From NCBI RefSeq assembly GCF_003201205.1, contig NZ_QICN01000001.1:372001-436000 (forward strand): a stretch of DNA of 64,000 nucleotides, in the 5' to 3' direction. This document shows positions 42,907 through 51,442 of this stretch, in pieces. The notes under the pieces were generated by a model that had not been told where the DNA came from, searched no databases, and worked only from the letters and a program-made list of their open reading frames with translations. The translations under genes were made by a program, and so were the position numbers. This stretch comes from Sinimarinibacterium flocculans (GTDB taxonomy: Bacteria > Pseudomonadota > Gammaproteobacteria > Nevskiales > Nevskiaceae). Within the stretch, counting starts at the first letter, position 1. Each line of letters begins with the position of its first letter.

Positions 42907-43307
42907 TGCTGCGCTACATGCTCGATACGAACCTGTGCATTGGCGTCGTCCGGGACAAGCCGACGGCAGCGCGTGCCGCGTTCAAGCGTCACCACGCGCA
43001 GATGTGCATCAGCTCGATCACCGTGATGGAGCTGTTGTACGGGGTGGAGCGGTCCGCGCAGCCGGAACGAAATCTGGAGGAAGTGGAGGGCTTCATCGCG
43101 CGGCTGGAGGTCTTGGACTACGACACACCGGCGGCAGCCCATACGGCCCAGATTCGGGCAGAACTCAGAAAGGCGGGCATGCAGATCGGCCCCTACGACC
43201 AGATGATCGCTGGCCATGCACGGTCGCGCGGACTGGTGGTGGTCACCAACAACATGCGCGAGTTTCAGCGCGTTGCCGGCCTTCGCTGCGAAGACTGGCT
43301 TGCATGA
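42906..43307 (+). CDS. vapC: VapC-type PIN-domain ribonuclease toxin
   Basis: A 133-residue PIN-domain toxin with the acidic metal site intact: Asp8 in 'MLDTNLCIGV', Glu42 in 'VMELLYGVE' and Asp98 in 'GPYDQMIAGHA'. VapC toxins cleave tRNA or rRNA when the antitoxin is degraded. The gene overlaps vapB by one base. GC content of the stretch I counted (57%) is lower than that of neighbouring metabolic genes, consistent with acquisition. Confidence 0.95.
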   Translation: MLRYMLDTNLCIGVVRDKPTAARAAFKRHHAQMCISSITVMELLYGVERSAQPERNLEEVEGFIARLEVLDYDTPAAAHTAQIRAELRKAGMQIGPYDQMIAGHARSRGLVVVTNNMREFQRVAGLRCEDWLA

Positions 43308-43356
43308 TCGGTATGCACGTTTTCACGGCTCCCACCCGGCTGCCGTTGAGTTCCAC

Positions 43357-44964
43357 ATGAAAGACCTCGGCAGCTACGACTACGTCATCCTCGGCGCCGG
43401 CACTGCCGGCTGCGTGCTCGCCAACCGGCTGTCGCAGGACCCGAGCAAGTCCGTGCTGCTGCTCGAAGCCGGCGGCAAGGACGACTGGATCTGGATACAC
43501 ATCCCGGTCGGCTATCTCTACTGCATCGGCAATCCGCGCACCGACTGGTGCTACCGCACGCAGGACGAACCGGGCCTGGGTGGACGCAACATCCTCTATG
43601 CGCGAGGGCGCGTGCTTGGCGGCAGCTCGTCGATCAACGCGATGATCTACATGCGCGGCCAGCAGCGCGACTACGACGAATGGGCGCGCTTAAGCGGCGA
43701 CGACTCGTGGCGCTGGGAGCAGGTGCTGCCGGTCTTCAAGCGCAGCGAGGACCACTGGCGCGGCGGCGACGACTACCACGGCAGCGGCGGCGAACTGCGG
43801 GTCGAGCAGCAGCGCCTGCGCTGGGACGTCCTCGACCGCTTTGCCGAAGCCGCCGAGCAGGCCGGCATCCCGCGCACCGACGATTTCAACACCGGCAACA
43901 ACGAAGGATCGGGCAAGTTCGAGGTCACGCAGCGTCGCGGCTGGCGCTGGAGCGCATCGCGCGCCTTCCTGCAGCCCGCGCGCAAGCGTCCGAACCTGCG
44001 CGTCGTCACCGGTGCGCTCATCGATAAGCTGCGCTTCGACGGCACGGGCGTCAGCGGCGTCGAGTTCACGCTGAACGGCGAGCCGCATCGTGCCGGTGCG
44101 CGTCTCGAAACCGTGATGGCGGCCGGTGCCATCGGCACGCCGGCGATCCTGCAACGCTCCGGCATCGGCGATGCGCGCAAGCTCGCCGATCTAGGCATCA
44201 CGCCGGTGCTCGACCTTCCCGGCGTGGGTGCCAACCTGCAGGACCATCTGCAACTGCGCTCGATCTACAAGGTGAGCGGCATCCGCACGCTCAACCAGGT
44301 TGCTAATCACTGGTTCGGCAAGACGATGATGGGACTCGAGTACGCTTGGCGCCGGGGCGGCCCGCTGAGCATGGCGCCGAGTCAGCTCGGTGTGTTCACG
44401 AAGTCGGACGCTTCACGGCAAACGCCGAATCTCGAATACCACGTGCAGCCGCTGTCGCTCGACAAGTTCGGCGACCCGCTGCATCGATTTCCCGCCTTCA
44501 CCGCCAGCGTCTGTAACCTGCGCCCGACCTCGCGCGGCAGCGTCGACATCGTCTCGCGCGATCCCGCCGATGCGCCGCGCATCTGCCCGCGCTACCTGTC
44601 CACCGACGAAGACCGCAGGATCGCCGCCGACGCCCTCAAGCTGACCCGCCGCATCGCCGCGATGCCCGCGCTCGCCCCCTACCAGCCGGACGAATATCTG
44701 CCCGGACCGGACTACCAGACCGACGAAGCACTCGCGACTGCCGCGGGTCTCATCGGCACGACCATCTTTCACCCCGTGGGCACCTGCAAGATGGGCAAGA
44801 CCGATGACGCCAGCGCCGTCGTCGACACGCACCTGCGCGTCCGCGGCATTGACGGCCTGCGCATCGTCGACGCCTCGATCATGCCCACCATCACCTCGGG
44901 CAACACCAACGCGCCGGTGGTGATGATTGCGGAGAAGGCGGCGGAGATGATTCGATCCGGCTGA
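43357..44964 (+). CDS. GMC-family FAD alcohol/choline dehydrogenase
   Basis: A 535-residue GMC oxidoreductase started at ATG 43357. FAD site: 'YVILGAGTAGCVLANRLSQD' at residues 9-28; signature 1 near residue 85 in 'GRVLGGSSSINAMIYMRG'; C-terminal active-site region 'FHPVGTCKMG' and 'ITSGNTNAPVVMI' supplying His and Asn. Relatives oxidise primary alcohols (AlkJ), choline or polyethylene glycol and pass electrons to the respiratory chain. It stands 49 bases after vapC, an accidental neighbour. Confidence 0.93.
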   Translation: MKDLGSYDYVILGAGTAGCVLANRLSQDPSKSVLLLEAGGKDDWIWIHIPVGYLYCIGNPRTDWCYRTQDEPGLGGRNILYARGRVLGGSSSINAMIYMRGQQRDYDEWARLSGDDSWRWEQVLPVFKRSEDHWRGGDDYHGSGGELRVEQQRLRWDVLDRFAEAAEQAGIPRTDDFNTGNNEGSGKFEVTQRRGWRWSASRAFLQPARKRPNLRVVTGALIDKLRFDGTGVSGVEFTLNGEPHRAGARLETVMAAGAIGTPAILQRSGIGDARKLADLGITPVLDLPGVGANLQDHLQLRSIYKVSGIRTLNQVANHWFGKTMMGLEYAWRRGGPLSMAPSQLGVFTKSDASRQTPNLEYHVQPLSLDKFGDPLHRFPAFTASVCNLRPTSRGSVDIVSRDPADAPRICPRYLSTDEDRRIAADALKLTRRIAAMPALAPYQPDEYLPGPDYQTDEALATAAGLIGTTIFHPVGTCKMGKTDDASAVVDTHLRVRGIDGLRIVDASIMPTITSGNTNAPVVMIAEKAAEMIRSG

Positions 44965-45028
44965 CTTCCGGAGGAGTTGACCGGGGTCGCCGATCAGCCC
45001 GATGCAGTCCTTCGATGGCTTCGAGTCA

Positions 45029-45095
45029 ATGGCTCAGACCGGCCAGGAGCGGACATAATTCTCTCTGTTTGGCATATGGCTCATGCTTTGAGCCA
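45029..45095. promoter_or_regulatory. Inverted and direct repeats before the GHKL gene
   Basis: TGGCTCA-TGCTT-TGAGCCA at 45077-45095 is a perfect 7-base-arm palindrome 48 bases before the start of the ATPase gene. Its left part ATGGCTCA also occurs at 45029-45036, 47 bases earlier. There is no T-tract after it, so an operator is more likely than a terminator. Confidence 0.45.
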
Positions 45096-45143
45096 CCCTC
45101 CGCACCAAGATGATCAGCCCTTTACTGATTGAGAGGACCGCCC

Positions 45144-47183
45144 ATGACAATGAATACCAATCTACGGGGCCGGCTCCGCAACACCTCACTTCCGGCAAAC
45201 CAAGGCCTCCTTCCAGTCTTCGAGGCAGTGGTCAATTCGATCCAGGCAATAGAAGCTGCCGACGGCTTGGGCGATCCCACGATCACTGTCGAAGTTCATC
45301 GCTCTCCGCAGACGGAGATCGTGTTGGGCGACGGTCGTGGAAAAAGGGGGGCTCCACCCAGTGAGCCTATCGTGGGTTTCACGGTCATCGACGAAGGCAT
45401 AGGATTTGATGACGAGAATTTTCGGTCGTTCGAGACCCTGGACACCGATTTCAAAGCGTCAAAAGGATGTCGCGGCGTCGGCCGTCTGCTCTGGCTCAAG
45501 GCATTTGCATCCGTCGCGGTTACAAGCACGTATGTTGACTCACCGGGAGTCCTTCTCACGCGCACCTTGACGTTCGATATACAGAGGGGCGTGGTAGCTC
45601 AGCCGCCCACCAAGGCTGGTCTAGGGGCGACACGAAAGACCAAAGTGATGCTCCAGTCGTTTAAGGAGGAGTTCCGAGACCGAGCAGCGAAGACCGGTCA
45701 TCGAATCGCCGCGGAGCTGTTTGAGCACTGCATCTGGTACTTTGTGCGCGCGGGCGGAGCCCCTCGCATCTTGGTGCGAGATGGAGAGGAGATCATTGCG
45801 CTCGAAGAGATCTACAACGAATACATGGTCTCGTCGGCGTCGATGGAGAAGCTAACCCTTAAGGATCAGAACTTTGAGATAACCCATCTGCGCCTTAAAG
45901 CTAGTTTGGCCAAAGAAGCTTTCATTGCTTGGGGGGCTGCGGGCCGGGTTGTTCAAACAGAAGGGATTGCAGCAAAGATTCCCGGCCTTCATGGGCGCCT
46001 CCGGGATGGTGACACTGAATTCTTGTACGCCGCCTATGTAACGTCCGACTACCTTGATCAGGCTGTGCGGGCAGAACGAACAGCATTCGATGTCAGGAAT
46101 GATTTATTTCACGACCAGAAGATCAGCATGACTGAGCTTCGGGATGCAGTCCTGGCTGCCTCCCGAAAGCAGCTAAAGCATTTTCTAGAGGCTAGTCAGA
46201 GAGCCAGTCGCGAACGCGTTACGACATTTGTTGACACGAGGGCGCCCCGATATCGCCCCGTGCTCGACCGGATGGATCCCGACAAACTCAGCATCAATCC
46301 TGACATCTCGGACCGCGACCTCGATCTACTTCTGCACAAAGAACTTGCGGTCATCGAAGGGGAGGTTCTATCAGAAGGCCACTCCATCATGGAAGTTGGA
46401 GATAACGAGACGGTCGCTAAATATCGAGAGCGCCTCGCTAACTATTTGAAGCGAGTAGACGACATAAAGAAGTCTGACCTTGCGAACTACGTCTTTCATC
46501 GCAAAGTCGTGCTGGACCTGCTCGATAAGGCCATCCAGAAGGGTCCCGACGGCAAGTACGCACGTGAAGAGGTAATACACGAACTCATCATCCCTCTCAG
46601 GAGGACATCCAATGAGGTTCATCCTGACGGAGCCAATCTCTGGCTTATCGACGAGCGCTTGGCATTTCACAATTTTCTAGCATCCGACAGAACGCTCGAC
46701 TCGATGCCCATTACTGGAGCCACAGACCGCTCCGAGCCGGATATTTGCGCACTTAATGTTTACGATGAACCCCTGCTCATCGCTGAAGGCGCAAAGCTCC
46801 CTCTGGCGTCTCTAGTCATCATCGAGATCAAGCGTCCCATGAGGAATGACGCCGGCAGCGGAGAGAACAAAGATCCTATTGAGCAAGCCCTCGGCTATCT
46901 TGAGCGGATCAGGGCTGGCGGAGCGCAGACCTCCACTGGCCGCCTTATTCCGCAATCAAGAGACATCCCCGGCTTTTGCTACATCATCTGCGATCTAACC
47001 CCGTCCGTAGAGAAGCGATGCAAGCAGGCCTCGCTCAGGGTTACCAGCGATAAGCAGGGCTACTTTGGATACAACGAAAATTACAAGGCCTATATCGAAG
47101 TGCTTTCATTCGACAAGCTTGTGAACGCGGCTCGCGAGCGTAATCGGGCCTTTTTCGACAAGTTGGGGCTCCCAAACAACTAG
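45144..47183 (+). CDS. Orphan GHKL-type ATPase with possible C-terminal nuclease domain, foreign composition
   Basis: A 679-residue protein with no close family I can name. The N-terminal 120 residues carry the Bergerat ATP-binding fold: N-box 'FEAVVNSIQAIEAAD', G1 box 'VIDEGIGFDDENF', G2 box 'GCRGVGRLLWLKAF'. A long middle region (about 200-480) is helical. Near residues 500-570 a sequence 'EPDICALN' followed about 25 residues later by 'LVIIEIKRPMR' has the D...ExK layout of PD-(D/E)XK nucleases. GC is about 42-57% in the lines I counted against 73% in the preceding gene, so it was acquired. GAGAGG precedes ATG 45144. A defence or DNA-metabolism role is an inference. Confidence 0.8.
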   Translation: MTMNTNLRGRLRNTSLPANQGLLPVFEAVVNSIQAIEAADGLGDPTITVEVHRSPQTEIVLGDGRGKRGAPPSEPIVGFTVIDEGIGFDDENFRSFETLDTDFKASKGCRGVGRLLWLKAFASVAVTSTYVDSPGVLLTRTLTFDIQRGVVAQPPTKAGLGATRKTKVMLQSFKEEFRDRAAKTGHRIAAELFEHCIWYFVRAGGAPRILVRDGEEIIALEEIYNEYMVSSASMEKLTLKDQNFEITHLRLKASLAKEAFIAWGAAGRVVQTEGIAAKIPGLHGRLRDGDTEFLYAAYVTSDYLDQAVRAERTAFDVRNDLFHDQKISMTELRDAVLAASRKQLKHFLEASQRASRERVTTFVDTRAPRYRPVLDRMDPDKLSINPDISDRDLDLLLHKELAVIEGEVLSEGHSIMEVGDNETVAKYRERLANYLKRVDDIKKSDLANYVFHRKVVLDLLDKAIQKGPDGKYAREEVIHELIIPLRRTSNEVHPDGANLWLIDERLAFHNFLASDRTLDSMPITGATDRSEPDICALNVYDEPLLIAEGAKLPLASLVIIEIKRPMRNDAGSGENKDPIEQALGYLERIRAGGAQTSTGRLIPQSRDIPGFCYIICDLTPSVEKRCKQASLRVTSDKQGYFGYNENYKAYIEVLSFDKLVNAARERNRAFFDKLGLPNN

Positions 47184-47368
47184 GCAGCCAATCCCAACCC
47201 CCAGATCGATCAATGCTTAACCCTCGGCATGAGCGCGGGCACCCCCTCAGGGAGAAGCGAGTCTCTAAGCGTCAGAACTCGCTGATCTAACAAACATTCG
47301 GCTAGCTGTCCGCTCGGGGTCGGTCTGAGTCGATGGACCTCGCGCCTGAGAAGGACCGCTACTGGCAC

Positions 47369-48112
47369 CTAGCTCCCCATCATTCGGCTAACACCGTAGA
47401 TGAAGCCAGCCGCGGCTGCGGCACCGATCGCGAGAATCGCGTACGCACCTCCGACCAATTCCCGCTTGATCTTCTGAAACTCCGCACGGCTGTTGACGTT
47501 AGGGAACGGCGTTTCGGGGACCGGCAGGCCGAGAAACGCACATAGTGGTCCCCAGCCCTGATCGACCGTGAACACGAGCAGTCGATCCGGCGGGACCTCC
47601 GCCTTGATCGTTTCGATGTGTCGCTCGTAGTAGGCAATCGCGCGTTCGCGGTTTTCCATCGTGTTCTGGTGGCCGCGCTGCCAGATGAGTTTCTCGGCCA
47701 TGGTGCCGAACTTGCGGCCGAAAGGCGTCAGTGCCTTGAGCACCTTGAACTGCCAGGCGCTCTGCGTGAAGTAGATCGTATCCATCGTGCTGTCGTACCA
47801 GGCGTCTGCGCCCTCGGGGTGCAGGGTGAGGATGATCTTGGCGTCGGGATAGGTCGCCAGCAGCTCGCGCCAGACGACGCACGCGGGGTTGTCGACCGCG
47901 GCGGTGTAGCGCGAGAAGACCTGTTCCCAGTCGTGCTGCTTGCCGGCCCCGGCCTTGGCGACCCTGAGCCAGAAATCGAGATGGGTCTTGTTGGCCTTGT
48001 TCCGCAGGACCTCGAACATGTGGTAGCACGGATAGCCCAGTTGATTGAGCGCCGTGTACAGGGATTCGGTGCCGGTGCGGCCGAAGCCGACACCGATGAT
48101 CTTGAGTGGCAT
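47369..48112 (-). CDS. Sulfotransferase-family P-loop protein with C-terminal membrane anchor
   Basis: A 247-residue protein begun at ATG 48112. The N-terminal 'MPLKIIGVGFGRTGTESLYT' holds the phosphosulfate-binding P-loop of sulfotransferases (Sulfotransfer_4-like layout), and 'YPDAKIILTLHPEGADAWYD' matches the strand that follows. The last 27 residues ('GGAYAILAIGAAAAAGFIYG' onward) form one hydrophobic segment, so it is likely tethered to the inner membrane. Acceptor unknown. It lies alone, convergent with the GHKL gene. Confidence 0.85.
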   Translation of the reverse strand: MPLKIIGVGFGRTGTESLYTALNQLGYPCYHMFEVLRNKANKTHLDFWLRVAKAGAGKQHDWEQVFSRYTAAVDNPACVVWRELLATYPDAKIILTLHPEGADAWYDSTMDTIYFTQSAWQFKVLKALTPFGRKFGTMAEKLIWQRGHQNTMENRERAIAYYERHIETIKAEVPPDRLLVFTVDQGWGPLCAFLGLPVPETPFPNVNSRAEFQKIKRELVGGAYAILAIGAAAAAGFIYGVSRMMGS

Positions 48113-48210
48113 GTGTCCCCCGCTGGCGATGTGCGCATGAGCCGGATGCGCGAATGGAGCGTAGCAGGGCGGTGGCGCAGGCGGCGATTCGATTGCGACG
48201 CTGGCCAACC

Positions 48211-48257
48211 CGCTTCGCGGGCCCTCTCCCTGGCCCTCTCCCGCTTGCGGGAGAGGG
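48211..48257. repeat. 'CCCTCTCCCGC' palindromic repeat, second copy
   Basis: CCCTCTCCCGCTTGCGGGAGAGGG at 48234-48257 is a perfect 24-base palindrome with a TT-centred loop; a partial CCCGCTTCGCGGG stem precedes it. It falls in the 207-base gap upstream of the sulfotransferase gene. Confidence 0.85.
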
Positions 48258-48319
48258 AACATACGTTGCGAGTGCCTGGCGGACGGCGGGGGGCTGAGCG
48301 TTCGTGCGCGGCGGGCGTA

Positions 48320-49102
48320 TCAAACGTCTTCGAGCAACTGCGCGCGCATTTGCTGTTCGAGCGGCGGCGTGAGGCCGCAGGTACGCAGGTATCCGGTGAT
48401 GGAGCCGTGATCCTGGTCGATCCGGTCGAAGGCGGCGTCCAGATACTCCGCTTCGACATCGGCCAGCACGCGCACCATCTGCCGGGCGGCGGCGTCACCA
48501 ACGACTTCGCGCAGACGCTCGGCGATGCGTGAGGCCATCGCGTCGATCGCGAGGTGCTCGCGGGTGGCGAGGTAATGGGCGTGAATCTGTTCGCGGTCGA
48601 CGCCGAGCGCGTGCTGGATGCAGGCGCAGATGAAGCCGGTGCGGTCCTTGCCGGCGGAGCAGTGGATCAGTGCAGGCAGCTCGTCGTTGGCCAGTCGCTC
48701 GAACAATTGCGGGAGCAGCGGCGCGGCGGCGGCGGGCAGCGCCTCGTAGGTCGCGATCAGCATGCGGCGCACGCCGGCGGGCGTCGGATCTTCGATCAGC
48801 ATGCGACGCAGGTCGACGTGGCCGGAGCGCACGTCGAGCAGGCCGGCGACGAGCCATTCGGTCTGCAGGTCTTCGGGCCACTGGCTCGGGCGCGCTGTGC
48901 GTTCGAATTCGCTGCGCAGGTCGCAGACCAAGCGGATGCCGAGGGCACGGAGCCTGTCGTGGTCGGCGGCGTTCAGTGCCGAGAGATCGCCGGAGCGGAA
49001 GATGCGGCCGCTGCGGATGCGGCGGCCGTCGGCGGTTGGCGTGCCGCCGAGGTCGCGGAAGACCTTGAGGCCGGAGGGTGGGGTGGTGGCGCTGGCGGTC
49101 AT
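48320..49102 (-). CDS. Tyrosine-specific protein phosphatase (dual-specificity/LipA-like)
   Basis: A 260-residue phosphatase. The cysteine-phosphatase P-loop 'HCSAGKDRTG' gives Cys148 as nucleophile and Arg154 as phosphate binder. The N-terminal 'FRDLGGTPTADGRRI' and 'GRIFRSGDLSAL' are typical of bacterial tyrosine/lipid phosphatases of the MptpB/LipA group. ATG 49102 is preferred to the adjacent TTG. No signal peptide is seen, so it is cytoplasmic. Single gene; substrate unknown (phosphotyrosine or phosphoinositide in relatives). Confidence 0.92.
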   Translation of the reverse strand: MTASATTPPSGLKVFRDLGGTPTADGRRIRSGRIFRSGDLSALNAADHDRLRALGIRLVCDLRSEFERTARPSQWPEDLQTEWLVAGLLDVRSGHVDLRRMLIEDPTPAGVRRMLIATYEALPAAAAPLLPQLFERLANDELPALIHCSAGKDRTGFICACIQHALGVDREQIHAHYLATREHLAIDAMASRIAERLREVVGDAAARQMVRVLADVEAEYLDAAFDRIDQDHGSITGYLRTCGLTPPLEQQMRAQLLEDV

Positions 49103-49117
49103 CAATGGCGCTGAAGT

Positions 49118-49260
49118 GTCATCCCGAGCGTGGCGAGGGATCTGATTTTGCGGCGTGCGCGTGGCCCGGGTGCGAGATTCTTCGCTGCGCTCAGAATGAC
49201 AGTGGATTGGCGGACGCGAGTTCTATGATGGAGAAGTTCTTCGCTGTACCCAAAATGACA
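49118..49260. repeat. 'GTCAT(C/T)C(C/T)GAGCG...AGGATCT' intergenic repeat cluster
   Basis: Three units: forward at 49118-49143 (GTCATCCCGAGCGTGGCGAG...), reverse at 49175-49200 (...TTCGCTGCGCTCAGAATGAC) and a diverged reverse copy at 49232-49259. The first two can pair as a hairpin. This is a repeat type seen between genes of many bacteria. The third unit lies inside the 3' end of the molybdopterin gene. Confidence 0.8.
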
Positions 49261-51430
49261 GGGGCGGAGATCCGGCGAGCTTGTGCAGGCGCAGGTTGAC
49301 CGGCACACCCGAGAAGCGCGGCATGAAATTGATCGGTTCCAGGTCGCGCTGTAACGAGGTGAGCTGGCCGGTGTGGCTGCCGCGCTGGGCATGCGGGTCG
49401 GTCGCCGGTGCGAGCGAGCCGTACAGGTGCGTCATCGAGACGACACCGCGACGCAGGCCGGGATCGGCGCGCGCGATGCCGAGGATGCGGCCGTGCTCGG
49501 ATGCGATCTCGATCGTGGCGCCGTCGGCGATGCCTTCGTCGGCCATGTTGTCCGCGTTCATCCACGCCCAGTTGACCGGATGGCGCCTGAGCGTTCGCGG
49601 CGCGTCCCGGTAGGCGCTGTTCATGGCTTCGAGGATACGGCGGCAGCTCAATTGGTATTGGTAGCGCGTGTCCGGCGTCTCCCGCAGCAAGGCTTGCAGC
49701 TCCGCAGCGATGTCCGGCGGGCAGAGCTGCAGGCGTGCGCCGTTGTCGGCGGCGGGCTGGACGAACTCCGCCTCGAACTGAGGACGCACGCCCTCGGGGT
49801 GATTGCGCAGCGTCTCGAAGGGCGCGCGGCTGTTCTCGCACAGATGACGGATCATCGTCTCCGCATCGGGTGGCTGGTCCGTGCCGAGGTCGAGCCCCCC
49901 GGGCAGCGCGGCGTAGTCGCTGCCGTAGCTCCAGTACTTGAGCGTGAGTCCGATGCCCATGCGTGCGGCCACGCCCCAGAAGAAGAACCAGTCGTCGATC
50001 GTGTCACCCGGCCGGGGCAGCGCCGGCCGCGCGTACTGCGCGAAGGCCTCGGGGTAGAGCCCGTCGCCGGCGATGCTGAGGTCGTGGCGCTCGAAGGGCT
50101 GCGTGGTCGCGATCACGTAATGCGCATGCTGCGCGGTCTCGTTCATGCGCGCGTCCAGGCAGACCAGCAGCTCCAGGTCCTCGAAGGCGGGCACGGCCTG
50201 CGCCGGGTCGCCGAGCGCCGGCAGCGGATTGCCGCCGAAGACGATCAGCGCGCGGATGCGATCCGGGCCCGGCGTCAGGATCTCGCGCGGCAGCAGTGCG
50301 GTCGGCAACTCGCCGAACAGCGGACCGATGTCGGCGCTGCGGCATTTGGGGCCGCGCTCCCAGCTGCGCGTCGGCGGCACGACGGTCTCATGGAACTTAC
50401 GTGGCCTGAGCGTGCCCGGATTGCGTACGCGATCGCCCGCGCGCCGGTAACCGCCGACCAGCGCGTTGACGGCCTCGATCATGTGGTCGTTGAGGTTCGA
50501 GTGCGCGGACATCGACGGGCCCGTGCCGCTGCCGACGAAGGGCCGTTGCGCCTCGCCGAGCCAGCGGGCGAGGGTCTCGATCTGCTCGACCGGAATGCCG
50601 GCGCGTTCGGCCGCGAACGCCGGTGTGAATGGCGCGACGGCCGCACGCAGCTCGTCGAGCTGTGCGACGAAGCGAGCGCAGAACGCCCGGTTGTACGTGG
50701 CGTCGCGCAGCAGGATATGCGCGACCGCGGCAAACAGCGCCGCGTCGTGGCCGGGCAGCGGCTGGATGAGCAGGTCGGCATGGCGCGCCGTCTCGGTACG
50801 GCGCGGATCGACGACGACGATGCGTGCGCCGCGCGCCTTTGCCGCGGCGAGTGACTTCCCCGGTGCGCCGCTGTCGCCGGCGGCGAACGGATAGGTCTGG
50901 TGGCTGACCAGCGGGTTGTTGCCGACGATGACGGCGAGATCGATGTCGCGCGTGCTCGGCTTGCCGCTGGCCATCACGCCCATGCGGCCCATCGTCACCC
51001 ATTTGGCCGACTGGTCGATGGTCATCGTCGAAAAGAAGTTCGGCGTGCCGATCCGCGCCGCCAGTGCGCGCTCCAGCAGGCCGCCGAGCGTGCTGCGATA
51101 GGCGCCGGTGCCGTGGTAGAACGCGACCGCCCGCGGTCCGTGCGTCGCGATCAGGTCCGCGAGCCTTGCGGCGATTTCGTCGAGCGCGCGTGCCGCAGCG
51201 ATCGGAACATGGCCGCCGTCATCCGCGCGCTTCAGGCTCTGAAGCAGGCGCGGCTCATCGCCGTTGTGGAAGTCGGCGGCCGCGCGACCTTTCGCGCACA
51301 TGTAACCGCCGTAGGGCGAGACGCTGCCGTCGCCGCTGACGGCAACGATGCGGCCGTCTTCCACGGTCAGGTCCATCGCGCACAGCGCGCTGCAGTTGCG
51401 GCAGAAGGACTTGTGCTGCTGCTGCGCCAT
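49223..51430 (-). CDS. Molybdopterin (bis-MGD) oxidoreductase
   Basis: A 735-residue DMSO-reductase-family catalytic subunit. The N-terminal [4Fe-4S] site uses Cys10, Cys13, Cys17 and Cys45 ('FCRNCSALCAMDL', 'YMCAKGRAA'). Molybdopterin contacts include 'VIVGNNPLVSHQTYP' and the C-terminal dinucleotide-binding domain with 'WAWMNADNMADEGIADGA'. No signal peptide, no [Fe-S] beta subunit and no membrane subunit are nearby, so it is a cytoplasmic single-subunit-like enzyme. The last dozen residues ('SFWVQRRTSPS') are encoded by the dispersed repeat at 49232, which seems to have replaced the original 3' end. Confidence 0.92.
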   Translation of the reverse strand: MAQQQHKSFCRNCSALCAMDLTVEDGRIVAVSGDGSVSPYGGYMCAKGRAAADFHNGDEPRLLQSLKRADDGGHVPIAAARALDEIAARLADLIATHGPRAVAFYHGTGAYRSTLGGLLERALAARIGTPNFFSTMTIDQSAKWVTMGRMGVMASGKPSTRDIDLAVIVGNNPLVSHQTYPFAAGDSGAPGKSLAAAKARGARIVVVDPRRTETARHADLLIQPLPGHDAALFAAVAHILLRDATYNRAFCARFVAQLDELRAAVAPFTPAFAAERAGIPVEQIETLARWLGEAQRPFVGSGTGPSMSAHSNLNDHMIEAVNALVGGYRRAGDRVRNPGTLRPRKFHETVVPPTRSWERGPKCRSADIGPLFGELPTALLPREILTPGPDRIRALIVFGGNPLPALGDPAQAVPAFEDLELLVCLDARMNETAQHAHYVIATTQPFERHDLSIAGDGLYPEAFAQYARPALPRPGDTIDDWFFFWGVAARMGIGLTLKYWSYGSDYAALPGGLDLGTDQPPDAETMIRHLCENSRAPFETLRNHPEGVRPQFEAEFVQPAADNGARLQLCPPDIAAELQALLRETPDTRYQYQLSCRRILEAMNSAYRDAPRTLRRHPVNWAWMNADNMADEGIADGATIEIASEHGRILGIARADPGLRRGVVSMTHLYGSLAPATDPHAQRGSHTGQLTSLQRDLEPINFMPRFSGVPVNLRLHKLAGSPPLSFWVQRRTSPS

Positions 51431-51442
51431 GCGCTGAATCGC

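Noticed and set aside
42661-43307. The vapBC module considered as part of a larger mobile element with the GHKL gene.
   Set aside because: A complete GC-rich GMC oxidoreductase lies between them and no transposase, integrase or flanking repeat joins the two; they look like separate acquisitions.
45144-47183. The GHKL protein considered as a sensor histidine kinase or HtpG.
   Set aside because: There is no H-box or dimerisation/phosphoacceptor domain, no partner response regulator, and the regions after the ATP site do not resemble Hsp90 middle domains.
47295-47390. Direct repeat CATTCGGCTA at 47295-47304 and 47381-47390 at the right edge of the low-GC gene, considered as an attachment-site pair.
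   Set aside because: Both copies are on the same side of the gene and only 10 bases long, with no integrase or tRNA, so they do not frame the insert; the second copy also overlaps the sulfotransferase coding end.
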